From: Rhodoferax fermentans
GTDB taxonomy: Bacteria; Pseudomonadota; Gammaproteobacteria; Burkholderiales; Burkholderiaceae_C
Length of the DNA: 64,000 bases
Reading direction: 5' to 3'
NCBI RefSeq assembly: GCF_002017865.1
Contig: NZ_MTJN01000002.1
Coordinates: 124,001 to 188,000 of the forward strand
Shown here: positions 28,676-39,469 of the stretch, piece by piece
How the letters are laid out: the number at the start of each line of letters is the position of its first letter
How positions within the stretch are numbered: the first letter of the stretch is position 1
Made by a program: the position numbers and the translations under genes
Notes under the pieces: model-generated
Database searches by the model: none
Told to the model about the DNA's origin: nothing
The model's input: the letters and a program-made list of their open reading frames with translations, nothing else

Positions 28676-29500
28676 ATGATCTCCAAATCGGGCCAATCTG
28701 CAAAAAAGCCGCGTTCCTGCGACGTCAACTTTGATTCAAACCGTTCAGATCGCCCGGCGATCGCCTTGCGTCTGGACTTCAGCGACTACGACGCCGAGGG
28801 GCCACTGCACCAGCATCGGCAGGGACAGCTTGTCCTGGCCTTGCACGGGGCCGTTACCTGCACAACGGCACAAGGCCTCTGGATTGTCCCGCTGGGCTGC
28901 GGGGTCTGGATTCCAGGCGGCGTGCCGCACAGCAACCAGGTGACCTCCAACGCACGCTTGTCCTACCTGTTCGTCGAACCCGGCGCAGCGGCGATGCCGC
29001 AGGAATGCTGTGCACTGTCGGTGTCGCCAATGCTGCGCGAGATGATCCTTCGCCTGGCAGATATGCCGGACAACTATGCGCCCGACAATCACGTTGGCCG
29101 CCTCGTGCGGGTCTTGCTGGACGAACTGACAATGATGCCCAAAGACGGGTTGGCGCTACCCGTGTCCAAACACCCCAAGATCGCGCTTATCGCCGCTACG
29201 CTGACGGCAGATCCTGGTGATCGACGTACGCTTGGGGAATGGGCCACGCACATCGCCATGAGTGAGCGATCCTTGAAGCGGTTGATGGTTCAGGAAACCG
29301 GGCTGAGCTTCGGCCGGTGGCGGCGGCAACTGCATCTGGTCATCGCGCTGCGCGAACTCGCCAGCGGCGCGACGGTCCAGAGGGTGTCGAGCGACCTGGG
29401 ATACGAGTCTGTCACCGCCTTCATCGTGATGTTCAAGAAGGCGCTCGGTACAACGCCAACGCACTACTTCGCAGCCAGAAGATCGCGACATGTGAGCTAA
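28676..29500 (+). CDS. AraC family transcriptional regulator
   Basis: A 274-residue protein with an N-terminal cupin (LHQHRQGQLVLALHGAV, then VPLGCGVWIPGGVPH) and a C-terminal double helix-turn-helix (TLGEWATHIAMSERSLKRL and VQRVSSDLGYESVTAFIVMFKK). The cupin-AraC layout next to a divergent oxidoreductase gene is common and usually indicates local control. The effector is unknown. The ATG at 28676 begins 75 bases from the NmrA-like start. Confidence 0.88.
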   Translation: MISKSGQSAKKPRSCDVNFDSNRSDRPAIALRLDFSDYDAEGPLHQHRQGQLVLALHGAVTCTTAQGLWIVPLGCGVWIPGGVPHSNQVTSNARLSYLFVEPGAAAMPQECCALSVSPMLREMILRLADMPDNYAPDNHVGRLVRVLLDELTMMPKDGLALPVSKHPKIALIAATLTADPGDRRTLGEWATHIAMSERSLKRLMVQETGLSFGRWRRQLHLVIALRELASGATVQRVSSDLGYESVTAFIVMFKKALGTTPTHYFAARRSRHVS

Positions 29501-29683
29501 GCGGTGTCACTGGACACCATCACTGTGCCGATTCGGCCCCAGTGTGCTGCCATCGCGGTTTTTTGGATTTCTGACGGACGGTTGCCGACCCATAGGCGAA
29601 ATCCGCTAAACCGGCGGCGCCCAACGCCGGGGCATGTACGGCGGCAGGTAATATCCTGGCGTACCAAATTGGAAGAGTCCCTC

Positions 29684-30091
29684 ATGCCTACTTTCATAAA
29701 ACCACTTCTTAGCCTGGCCACCGTGCTCAGCTTCACGAGCCTCTCGTGCACTGCGGCAGCTGCAGAATCTGCCGGGCCAGCCTGGCCAACCGCAGTGGTC
29801 AAGTTTGAGGATCTTCGCCCGCTCACCCACTTCAAACTCCAGGTTCCTGGCCTGGTGGCCAAGGGACGGGTCACGGGTCCGGCCATCCTGCAGGCCCACA
29901 TCAATGCCGAAGGTACGGTGGCCAAAACGGCGCTGCTGGCGTCTTGCGGGAACCCCGACCTGGACGAAGCGTCGTTACATGCCATGCGTGTCATGCAATT
30001 CCAGCCCTACACGCTGGACGGCACGCCAAGTGAGGTGACCCTGGTTGTACCCATCCATGTGCCAGCCCGGCTCGGCAGGTCGCCGCGTTAA
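29684..30091 (+). CDS. Exported TonB C-terminal-domain protein
   Basis: A 135-residue protein with a cleavable signal peptide (hydrophobic stretch ending SCTAAAAESA) followed by a domain resembling the TonB C-terminal fold: GPAILQAHINAEGTVAKTALL, then LDEASLHAMRVMQFQPYTLDG. It lacks a Pro-rich spacer and a retained N-terminal anchor, so it is unlikely to act as a normal TonB. Such short exported forms are of unknown function. No neighbouring exbBD. Confidence 0.7.
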   Translation: MPTFIKPLLSLATVLSFTSLSCTAAAAESAGPAWPTAVVKFEDLRPLTHFKLQVPGLVAKGRVTGPAILQAHINAEGTVAKTALLASCGNPDLDEASLHAMRVMQFQPYTLDGTPSEVTLVVPIHVPARLGRSPR

Positions 30092-30184
30092 GTAAATGAG
30101 TTCACTGGGCCAAGACATCCCAGCAGCAAGCTTGACTCGGCGGCCAGGCTAGCTGCAAGCCCATCGATCACAGAAGGAGGTTTT

Positions 30185-30631
30185 ATGAAGATCAGCACCG
30201 ACTCACATCCCACGTTCTCCACACAGCGTGCGCAAGCAGCCACAGCCACAAACACCCAGGCCACAGCGTTTTCGTCCGCGCTGGCAGCCGCAAAGGCTGA
30301 CACCCCCTCCGCCAAACAAGCCGACTTCACCAGCATGACACGCCAAGATCTGTTTGACTGGATGAATGGGCAAATCCGCAGCGGCAACATGTCTTTGGAC
30401 GAGAGTTCGGCTTTTCTGGGGATGACCATGAAGGTTGACGTGGCAACAGGTCAGCCGGTGGACATGGCCACAGACAGCACACGCATCAACTTCGTGGAGA
30501 AAGCCCGCGCAGGGATCGACGGCGCCTTGTCTCGCAACGATCCCGATCTGGCCAAGAGATTGCAACTGGCTGTTGCCAGCATGCAAAAGCTGCTTGGCCA
30601 AACAGAGGGGGCTGGTACACGCGCGCGGTGA
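30185..30631 (+). CDS. Hypothetical protein, cytosolic, alpha-helical
   Basis: A 148-residue protein with no family I recognise. It has an excellent ribosome site (AAGGAGG, 6 bases before the ATG), so it is probably well translated. The first 50 residues are Ala/Thr/Ser-rich and look disordered; the rest is helical with MTRQDLFDWMNGQIRSGNMS and LAKRLQLAVASMQKLLGQ. It has no signal peptide or membrane segment. Size and layout (disordered start, helical end) resemble small flagellum/regulator partner proteins, but this is only an impression. Confidence 0.65.
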   Translation: MKISTDSHPTFSTQRAQAATATNTQATAFSSALAAAKADTPSAKQADFTSMTRQDLFDWMNGQIRSGNMSLDESSAFLGMTMKVDVATGQPVDMATDSTRINFVEKARAGIDGALSRNDPDLAKRLQLAVASMQKLLGQTEGAGTRAR

Positions 30632-30641
30632 ATGGCCGCGC

Positions 30642-30911
30642 TCAGGACCTGGCCAACCAGTACGCCAGCACACACAGTGCGGTCACAAGCAGCAGCCAGC
30701 CTGTCAAAAGTCGACGCCACAAAGCCGGTGCGTGGCGTAATTCCATGAAGTCGTTGATCACCCACAGCCCCTTGAACACCGCCAGCGCAAACATCAGCAA
30801 CACCGGGCCCAGATGGCCCGCACCCACCTGGCCGAACTCACCCAGCCAATAAGTGACCGCCGTCGCCAGCAGCAACAGGACCCAGATCAGGTTGACAGAG
30901 GGTGTACGCAT
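30642..30911 (-). CDS. norF: NorF-like small membrane protein (cytochrome oxidase subunit IV family)
   Basis: An 89-residue membrane protein with three hydrophobic segments, of the prokaryotic cytochrome c oxidase subunit IV type (LLMFALAVFKGLWVINDFMELRHAP is the family core). It follows norE by 13 bases on the same strand, as norF follows norE in denitrifiers. NorEF is not part of the NO reductase core but improves NO reduction in vivo. I chose the ATG at 30911, directly before the first membrane segment. Confidence 0.75.
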   Translation of the reverse strand: MRTPSVNLIWVLLLLATAVTYWLGEFGQVGAGHLGPVLLMFALAVFKGLWVINDFMELRHAPALWRRLLTGWLLLVTALCVLAYWLARS

Positions 30912-30924
30912 GGTTTGTTGTCTG

Positions 30925-31533
30925 TCAGCGCATGACATAAATCAGCGGGAACAACACGATCCATAACAAATCCACCATGTGCCAAAACGCGCCCCCCGTC
31001 TCCAGGGCATGGTGGTCATGGCTGCCATAGTGTCCCTGCGCGGTTCTGACGGCCAGAATGCCCAGAAACACCATCGCGGCCAGCACATGAAAAAAGTGAA
31101 AGCCGGTGATCAAAAAATAAAACATGTAGAAGGTGTTGGTCGACAGGTCCAACCCGGCGTCCCATTTGGCGTTGTACTCGGTGAGTTTGATCACCACAAA
31201 AGCTGCCCCGCACAACAGGGCAACAAACATCCAGCGCACACCTGCGGCGCGAGCATCCACCTTGACAGCGCGCACGGACCGCACCACACACCAACTGCCG
31301 GTGATGAGCAGCGCGGTGTTGATCCCCCCCAAACTCAGATCCAGCGTGTTTTGGGAGGTATTGAACAGCGCCACGTCACGCGTGCGGGCAAAGGCATACG
31401 ACAGGAAAAATATGCCAAACGCCAGCAGCTCGGCCAGGATGATCAACCACACCGCCAGGTCGCCCACCAGACGTGGCTCTTGCTGCTCAGGTGCATCCAC
31501 TCCAGCTGGTGCTGGCATCAGGGCAGTATTCAA
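30925..31533 (-). CDS. norE: NorE, cytochrome c oxidase subunit III family
   Basis: A 202-residue membrane protein with five predicted helices of the heme-copper oxidase subunit III family (WLIILAELLAFGIFFLSYAF, MFYFLITGFHFFHVLAAMVF, HMVDLLWIVLFPLIYVMR). With no subunit I or II nearby and nnrS/norCB adjacent, it is the NorE accessory protein of denitrifiers rather than an oxidase subunit. It follows nnrS by 3 bases, so nnrS-norE-norF form one transcript. Confidence 0.85.
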   Translation of the reverse strand: MNTALMPAPAGVDAPEQQEPRLVGDLAVWLIILAELLAFGIFFLSYAFARTRDVALFNTSQNTLDLSLGGINTALLITGSWCVVRSVRAVKVDARAAGVRWMFVALLCGAAFVVIKLTEYNAKWDAGLDLSTNTFYMFYFLITGFHFFHVLAAMVFLGILAVRTAQGHYGSHDHHALETGGAFWHMVDLLWIVLFPLIYVMR

Positions 31534-31536
31534 AAT

Positions 31537-32745
31537 TCAGCCATCCTTGCCATCGAGCCGCGTCGCCATCAGCCAAGGCGTAAACACCCACAGGTACAGC
31601 GCAAATGCCAGGCTCCAGGCCGTGGTCGCCAGCATCAGCAGCAGGCTGTAGTGCTGGATCAGCAGGCTCGAAGCCAGCACCCGGCACATAGTGGCCAGCA
31701 TCACCAGCACGTACATGGCCACTTCGGGTTTGGAGGCGATGATGGGTCGCCCGGTGTGGCCACGTGCGGTGCGGGTCACCATGCCGATGATCAGGCCACC
31801 GGTGGCGCCCAGCCCCAGGGCGTGTACACCGGCAGATGCAGGCAGCCAGCCCATCTGCGCCAGCGCCAGCAACACCAAGGCCAGAGCGATCCAGGCGTAG
31901 GACAGGTGCAGGATCCACAGAATGGGGCGGTTCATCGTCACGCCCGGGCGCCAGCTCCACAGCCGCAGCGCCTGAGCCACTCCCGCTAGTGCCAGCACCA
32001 CAGCGCTGACCGCGTTGGCGGGCAGCAACACCCACATGGCCAGACCCAGCACTGTCAGCGCCAGTGTCACCCGTTCTCGCCAGTCTGAGGTCATCAGCGT
32101 TAGGCCCGGCGTCACGTTTTTGGTGAACATCGGCACCACGCGCCCGGCAATCACGGTTTCAATCACCGTGATCAACGCCAGTGCGGCGTACAAGGTGGTC
32201 ATCGGGTTGATGTCCAGCACACCCAGGGCCGCCAGATGGAACAGGCCGTTGGCCGTGGCCAGCAGCAGCAACACCAGGGCCAGAGGCATGTTGCGGACGT
32301 TCTTGGCGCGCCACAACAGGCTGGCAAAAATCAGCGCCACCAGCGGCAGCAGGGCCACATCCAACACCGCATAGACCAGAGCTGAGCCAAACAGCGAAGC
32401 CAGTCGCGCGGCCAGCCACAGCAACACCAGCGCACCCAAGAGCGGGCCACGCGGGGTGTCCAGGCCGGTCCAGTTTTTGCCCGCCGTCATCAGGAAACCC
32501 ACCACCACTGCCGTGGCAAATCCAAACAACATCTCGTGGGCATGCCACAACAAAGGCGATACCGCTGGTGTGAACGTGAGTTTGCCCAAAAACAAGAGCA
32601 GCCATAACGGCACCATCAACGCCGCCACCAACGCTCCACCCAAGTAAAACGGGCGAAAGCCCAGTCGCAACAGCGGCCAGCCTGTGGGGGGTGGTGTGGT
32701 TGGTTGACCGTTGGAAAAGATGGGTAGGGAAACTGTCTTGATCAT
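31537..32745 (-). CDS. nnrS: NnrS family heme/copper membrane protein
   Basis: A 402-residue integral membrane protein with about 12 helices. The family signature is visible near the start: GFRPFYLGGALVAAL and LLWHAHEMLFGFATAVVVGF; AGRVVPMFTKN and MVTRTARGHTGRP follow. NnrS proteins protect against NO stress, apparently by limiting dinitrosyl-iron damage. It is divergent from norC across a 206-base region with Crp/Fnr-type sites. The ATG at 32745 (MIKTVSLPIF) was chosen because upstream in-frame sequence is not conserved. Confidence 0.9.
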   Translation of the reverse strand: MIKTVSLPIFSNGQPTTPPPTGWPLLRLGFRPFYLGGALVAALMVPLWLLLFLGKLTFTPAVSPLLWHAHEMLFGFATAVVVGFLMTAGKNWTGLDTPRGPLLGALVLLWLAARLASLFGSALVYAVLDVALLPLVALIFASLLWRAKNVRNMPLALVLLLLATANGLFHLAALGVLDINPMTTLYAALALITVIETVIAGRVVPMFTKNVTPGLTLMTSDWRERVTLALTVLGLAMWVLLPANAVSAVVLALAGVAQALRLWSWRPGVTMNRPILWILHLSYAWIALALVLLALAQMGWLPASAGVHALGLGATGGLIIGMVTRTARGHTGRPIIASKPEVAMYVLVMLATMCRVLASSLLIQHYSLLLMLATTAWSLAFALYLWVFTPWLMATRLDGKDG

Positions 32746-32792
32746 GGCGTGTGGATGCCGGTGGCACCGGGCGGGTCGTTCAATCAAAGCCC

Positions 32793-32798
32793 ATTATG
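32793..32798 (-). promoter_or_regulatory. Candidate -10 of the nnrS promoter
   Basis: CATAAT on the minus strand (5 of 6 to TATAAT). A start site about 7 bases further would put the palindrome at 32820-32835 at -41.5, the class II position for Crp/Fnr activators. Confidence 0.5.
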
Positions 32799-32819
32799 GG
32801 AAAGCCCTGGCACGCTGTC

Positions 32820-32835
32820 CTTGAACTACTTCAAG
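32820..32835. promoter_or_regulatory. Crp/Fnr-type palindrome 1 (nnrS side)
   Basis: CTTGAACTACTTCAAG, a perfect 6-4-6 palindrome with the same symmetry as the FNR/Dnr consensus TTGAT-N4-ATCAA. Probably the site for the Dnr-like regulator encoded at 38637. Confidence 0.7.
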
Positions 32836-32860
32836 AAGCCATGCTGTCAACATAAAAAAC

Positions 32861-32874
32861 ATGATTCGCATCAA
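32861..32874. promoter_or_regulatory. Near-consensus FNR/Anr box between nnrS and norC
   Basis: ATGATTCGCATCAA differs from TTGAT-N4-ATCAA at one base. It lies between the two CTTGAA palindromes. Confidence 0.6.
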
Positions 32875-32876
32875 TT

Positions 32877-32892
32877 CTTGAAGTGGTTCAAG
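32877..32892. promoter_or_regulatory. Crp/Fnr-type palindrome 2 (norC side)
   Basis: CTTGAAGTGGTTCAAG, a perfect palindrome with the same half-sites as palindrome 1. Its centre is 67 bases before the norC ATG. Confidence 0.7.
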
Positions 32893-32951
32893 GACACCGC
32901 TGCGGGCGCCCCCTAACCTCCGGCTGTCACTTTTTTTAGGAGCGTTCCAGC

Positions 32952-33389
32952 ATGAGTCAACCCAAAGCCAGCGGCTTTACCAAGCAGATGGCCCGCAACA
33001 TGTTTTATGGCGGGTCGGTGTTTTTCATCTTCATTTTTGCAGGGCTGATCTTTGACAGTGAACGCAAAATCCCCCAGCGTTCCAACGCCCAGGCACTCAC
33101 CGAGCAGGTGGTGCGTGGCAAACAGCTGTGGGAAACACGCAACTGCATTGGCTGCCACACCTTGCTGGGTGAAGGCGCCTACTTTGCGCCCGAACTGGGC
33201 AATGTCTACAAGCGCCGCGGGCCGGACTTCATCAAAGCCTGGATCGCCTCCCAACCCACCCACATTGAGGGGCGCCGGCAAATGCCGCAGTTCAACTTCA
33301 CACCTGAACAGCTGGACGACCTGACCGAGTTCCTGCGCTGGACCGGTGAGATCAACACCGAAAAATGGCCACCCAACATTGAAGGCTGA
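32952..33389 (+). CDS. norC: Nitric oxide reductase subunit C
   Basis: A 145-residue membrane-anchored cytochrome c. One N-terminal helix (FYGGSVFFIFIFAGLIF) precedes a periplasmic domain with CIGCH (residues 65-69) as heme c site and a Met-containing segment (RRQMPQFNF) as distal ligand region. It passes electrons to NorB. AGGAG precedes the ATG by 8 bases. It is followed by norB after 37 bases, in the standard norCBQ-D order. Confidence 0.95.
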   Translation: MSQPKASGFTKQMARNMFYGGSVFFIFIFAGLIFDSERKIPQRSNAQALTEQVVRGKQLWETRNCIGCHTLLGEGAYFAPELGNVYKRRGPDFIKAWIASQPTHIEGRRQMPQFNFTPEQLDDLTEFLRWTGEINTEKWPPNIEG

Positions 33390-33396
33390 AACGTGA

Positions 33397-35642
<2,246 letters not shown>

Positions 35643-35653
<11 letters not shown>

Positions 35654-36713
35654 GCGGTCCCGCTCCGCTGCCACGCTGGCCCAGCCAGTGACGTCCGCCC
35701 GCTCCGGCCTGGGTCGGCAGGACTGGCGGCGTATCACACAAACCGGCTTTTTCCTGCTGTTTTTGCTGGCCCCGGCGCTGAACCTGCTGCGTTTTGATCT
35801 GACTGAAGCGCAACTCTGGTTTCTGGGTGTGCGTTGGTCGCTGGGCATCGACGCCCTGGCGCACGGCCAGATCGACGCGAACACCGCAGCGCTACAACTA
35901 GTGTTGCGCGCTTTCCTTCCTGCACTTGGGCTAGCGGCCATTTTTATCATGATTGCTTACCGCTATGGGCGGCTGTACTGCGGTTGGTTGTGCCCACATT
36001 TTTCGATGGTGGAGATGCTCAATGGTTTGCTGCAGCGCGCCTGCGGCAAGCTCAGCCTGTGGGACAGCAGCGCCACGCCCCGCGCTGGCCAGCGGCCCAA
36101 CAAGCATTGGTGGCCGCTGTTTGGCCTGAGCTGTGGGCTGGTGGGTTTTGTCTGGGCGATCACCCTGCTGACCTATCTGTTGCCACCCACGGTGATTTGG
36201 GGCAACCTGCTGCAGGGTTGCCTGACACCCAACCAGCTGCGTTTTCTGGGTGTGGCCACGCTGTTGATCAGCCTGGAGCTGGCCTTTGCCCGCCATCTGT
36301 TTTGCCGTTTTGGCTGCGCTGTGGGTTATTTCCAGAGCCTGGCTTGGATGGCCAACCCCAAAGGGATGGTCGTGGCTTTTGAGCGCGAACGTGCCAAAGA
36401 GTGCAAAACTTGTGGCACACAGCCCCTAGACCCCGTACCGGGGTCGTCCCCCGAGGGGAACGCCTTGCTTGGGGCGGCCCGGCGCGCGGCCCCACGTGGC
36501 AGCGCCTGCGACAACACCTGCCCGATGCGGCTGAACCCGCGCAACATCAAACGCATGATGTTCTCGTGTGTGCAATGTGGCCAATGCCTGGATGCCTGTG
36601 AAACCTCCCAAGGCGCCCAGCAACGCAGCCCCACGCTGGAATGGCGTATTGGCGCGGACGCACTGCGCGAAACCTTGCGCCAACGCGCCCAAACCCGTCA
36701 ACAGGAGCCCTGA
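35643..36713 (+). CDS. Membrane polyferredoxin (NapH/CcoG/NosR-like) between norQ and norD
   Basis: A 356-residue protein. Four to five hydrophobic segments carry two cysteine-rich cytoplasmic-side motifs (LYCGWLCP and LFCRFGCAVG), as in NapH and NosR. A C-terminal ferredoxin domain follows: CKTCG, then ACDNTCP after an insert, then CVQCGQCLDACE. Likely role is electron transfer across or along the inner membrane for NO reductase activity or assembly (inference). It overlaps norQ and its stop overlaps the norD start (TGATG). A family B repeat (36430-36490) is inserted in frame within the first Fe-S motif, and a degenerate family A copy lies in membrane segment 2. Confidence 0.82.
35884..35955. 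repeat. Dispersed repeat family A, degenerate copy 9 (inside the polyferredoxin gene)
   Basis: GCTACAACTAGTGTTGCGC, then CACTTGGGCTAGCGGCCATT and TTTATCATGATT: family order with substitutions. It encodes most of a hydrophobic segment (LRAFLPALGLAAIFIMI). Confidence 0.5.
36430..36490. repeat. Dispersed GC-rich repeat family B, copy 2 (inside the polyferredoxin gene)
   Basis: CCCCCGAGGGGAACGCCTTG and CTTGGGGCGGCCCGGCG, matching the intergenic copy at 25514-25592. It is in frame and adds about 27 residues between the second and third cysteines of a 4Fe-4S motif. Confidence 0.75.
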
Positions 36714-38548
36714 TGGAAGAAATGGTGGGTCAATGGTGGCACCAGGCCATCACCCGGCTGGCCCGGGTGGAGCACCCAGAAGCCGCAGTGTCTTTGGCGC
36801 AGGTGCGCAAACCCATCGGTATTCTGTTTCGCAGCGCAGGTGGTGGCGCTGCCACACGGCTGACCCAGGCCAGTCAACAGCTTGTGGGTGGCCAGCGTGG
36901 CTGGTTACAGCGCCTGTCTGGCAGCGGCCAACGGGCCGCCTTGGCCCAGTGGGAGCCCGATGTAGTGGCCCTGCCCGAACAACTGGCGGTGTTTGAGACG
37001 ACCGCACTGAACCGCGACCTGTACCTCTGGCTGGCCCTGGTATCGGCATTTTTTGAGGACACCCAGGACTGGCTGGGTGACAACCAGCGCGCAACAAAAA
37101 GGGCCTTGAGCGCTTTTCCAGGCTTCATCCTTCGCTATGATTTTTTAGTGCAAACACATCTGGCACAACGGCCCAAACTGGCCACATTGCGCGGCCCGGC
37201 GCAACAGGCCGAAGCGCTGGTGCAGGCGCATTTGAATTGCCAGATCAACCCCGACACAACGGTGACCATCCACCCACAAGACGTGGCCCCGGTGTGGTTG
37301 TGGCTCAGCGCTTTTGGAACGCCGCAGGGGTCAAAGCCATCCCGGGACCAGCCACCCGCCACCCCACCGGCCAAAGCCACCCCCAACGCCGAAACCCAAC
37401 GCCGACGCACCCGCCGCGCCGAGGAGCAGGACAAACGCCAGGCGCTGGTGCTGCCGTTTCACAGCGGCGGCCTGATGACCTGGAGTGAACACGTCAAGGT
37501 CAACCGGGGCACCGATGACGAGGACGATGGCAACACCCTGACCGCGGCCAACGACATGGACGCACTCACCATCGCCCCGGACGGCCAGACCCTGGCCAGC
37601 CGCGTCAGGTTTGACCTGGACCTGCCCAGCGCCAGTGCCGATGATGTGCCGCTGGGGTCGGGCTTGCCATTGCCCGAGTGGGACTACCGCAAGAGTGCCC
37701 TGCTGCCCGGGCACTGCATGGTGCAGGTGATGCAGGCTCGCCAGGCACCGGCTTTTGTGCCCAGCCCCGCCCTCAAACTCACAGCACGGCGCATCCGACG
37801 CAAGCTCGAAACCCTGCGCGATGCACCCCGGCCGCAACACGGCCAGGACAGCGGTGACGACATCGACCTGGACGCCTGGGTGCGTTTTAACGCCGACCAA
37901 CAAGGCGCGGGTGGTTTGCACACCGACTCACCACCGATCTACACCCGCCGGGTGTTGAGCGAACGCAGCCTGGCCACATTGCTGATGGCCGATCTGTCAC
38001 TCTCCACCGACGCCTACGCCACCCCCACCGAACGGGTGATTGATGTGATCCGCGACGCCTTGTACGTGTTTGGTGAGGCGCTCAGCGCGGTGGACGACCC
38101 GTTTGCGGTCTGGGGTTTCAGCTCGGTGCGGCGCAACCATGTACGCCTGCAACACCTCAAAGCCTTTGGTGAGCCCTGGAACGACAGCTGCCGCGCCCGC
38201 GTTGGCGCGATCCGCCCCGGCTTTTACACCCGCATGGGTGCCGCAGTGCGCCACGCCACACAACAACTGGCTGGCCGGGGTGAACAGCGCCGCCTGTTGA
38301 TGCTGCTGACCGATGGCAAACCCAATGACCTGGATGTGTACGAAGGCCGCTACGGTCTGGAAGACACGCGCCAGGCCATTCGCGAGGCGCAGGCACTGGG
38401 CCTGTCGACCTTCTGCGTCACGATTGATGAGCAAGCCCACGACTACCTGCCCATGTTGTTTGGCCAGCAAGGTTACGCGCTGGTACACCGGCCGCAGGAC
38501 CTGGTGAAACAACTCACCCAAGCATGGGCTAACCTGTCGCGCCGCTGA
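36713..38548 (+). CDS. norD: NorD, von Willebrand A domain protein
   Basis: A 611-residue cytoplasmic protein with a C-terminal VWA domain whose MIDAS reads DLSLSTDA, followed by LLMLLTDGKPND. The long N-terminal helical region and a charged RRRTRRAEEQDKR linker are typical. NorD works with the AAA+ ATPase NorQ in metal insertion into NorB. The ATG at 36713 overlaps the upstream stop as TGATG with AGGAG upstream. Confidence 0.92.
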   Translation: MEEMVGQWWHQAITRLARVEHPEAAVSLAQVRKPIGILFRSAGGGAATRLTQASQQLVGGQRGWLQRLSGSGQRAALAQWEPDVVALPEQLAVFETTALNRDLYLWLALVSAFFEDTQDWLGDNQRATKRALSAFPGFILRYDFLVQTHLAQRPKLATLRGPAQQAEALVQAHLNCQINPDTTVTIHPQDVAPVWLWLSAFGTPQGSKPSRDQPPATPPAKATPNAETQRRRTRRAEEQDKRQALVLPFHSGGLMTWSEHVKVNRGTDDEDDGNTLTAANDMDALTIAPDGQTLASRVRFDLDLPSASADDVPLGSGLPLPEWDYRKSALLPGHCMVQVMQARQAPAFVPSPALKLTARRIRRKLETLRDAPRPQHGQDSGDDIDLDAWVRFNADQQGAGGLHTDSPPIYTRRVLSERSLATLLMADLSLSTDAYATPTERVIDVIRDALYVFGEALSAVDDPFAVWGFSSVRRNHVRLQHLKAFGEPWNDSCRARVGAIRPGFYTRMGAAVRHATQQLAGRGEQRRLLMLLTDGKPNDLDVYEGRYGLEDTRQAIREAQALGLSTFCVTIDEQAHDYLPMLFGQQGYALVHRPQDLVKQLTQAWANLSRR

Positions 38549-38636
38549 AACAACACAGCACAGTGGTATGGTGGCGAACCCCATGATGACCCCACAAGCG
38601 GCAGCGCCCGATGGGGCTGCCCGAGACAAACACCTT

Positions 38637-39341
38637 ATGAAAAACAACAACGCCACTTTTGACATCCAGCGTTACCTGGCGGTCATGCCGCTGTTCAGCG
38701 ACCTGTCCAACGAAGAACGTGCCCGCTTGTCTGAGGGCTGCCAGCTCAAACGCTTCGCCCGGGGTGAGATGGTGTTTCGCACCGGTGACCCGTGTGACGC
38801 CTTTTATGTGGTGGTGGTCGGTCAGGTCAAGCTGTTCATGCTGGCGCCCAGCGGCCAGGAAAAAGTGATCGAAATTGTGGGCCCAGGCCAGAGTTTTGCC
38901 GAGGCCATTGTGTTTCTGGACATCCCCTACATGATCAATGTGCAGTCCCTGGCCGACAGCTTGCTGCTCAGTGTGGGCAAACAGGCGGTGTTCAAGGAGA
39001 TTGAGCAGGACCACCGTTTTTCGCTGCACATGCTGGCGGGCATTTCCAAACGCCTGCATGGCCTGGTGCACGACGTGGAAGGGTATGCGCTGCGCAGCGG
39101 CATGCAGCGCCTGATCGGTTTTTTGCTACGGGATGTAGAGCAGGATGGCCAGATACAGTCTGGGGTTGTGACCGTTTCTTTGCCTGTGAGCAAAGCCACC
39201 ATCGCCTCCCGCCTGTCACTCACCCCCGAGTATTTCTCGCGGGTCCTGCATGAGCTGGAAGCCGAGCGTCTGATCGAGATCGACAAACGCGAGATCCGCA
39301 TCCTAGACGTGCGGCGTCTGGCCAGCTACGGCTCGCAATAA
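38637..39341 (+). CDS. Crp/Fnr family regulator, Dnr/NnrR-like
   Basis: A 234-residue regulator with an N-terminal cyclic-nucleotide-binding-like beta barrel (GDPCDAFYVVVVGQVKLFM), a dimer helix, and a C-terminal helix-turn-helix (SKATIASRLSLTPEYFSRVLHEL). It has only two cysteines and no N-terminal Cys cluster, so it is not an O2-sensing FNR; the Dnr/NnrR group senses NO, probably via heme. Placed 88 bases after norD, it most likely activates nor, nir and nnrS from the palindromes at 32820, 32877 and 44235. Start ATG 38637 is inferred from family length. Confidence 0.87.
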   Translation: MKNNNATFDIQRYLAVMPLFSDLSNEERARLSEGCQLKRFARGEMVFRTGDPCDAFYVVVVGQVKLFMLAPSGQEKVIEIVGPGQSFAEAIVFLDIPYMINVQSLADSLLLSVGKQAVFKEIEQDHRFSLHMLAGISKRLHGLVHDVEGYALRSGMQRLIGFLLRDVEQDGQIQSGVVTVSLPVSKATIASRLSLTPEYFSRVLHELEAERLIEIDKREIRILDVRRLASYGSQ

Positions 39342-39469
39342 GCCATCTTCGGCGCGTCTGCAGCGGCGCCGCCATGGGCAGCCAGGCTGGTTTTTCTTAA
39401 TCTGCTTCATGTACGACAAGCCCTGGCCTCACTACGCTTGCCTGTGTCTCCACTTCAGGCTGGCTTGTC

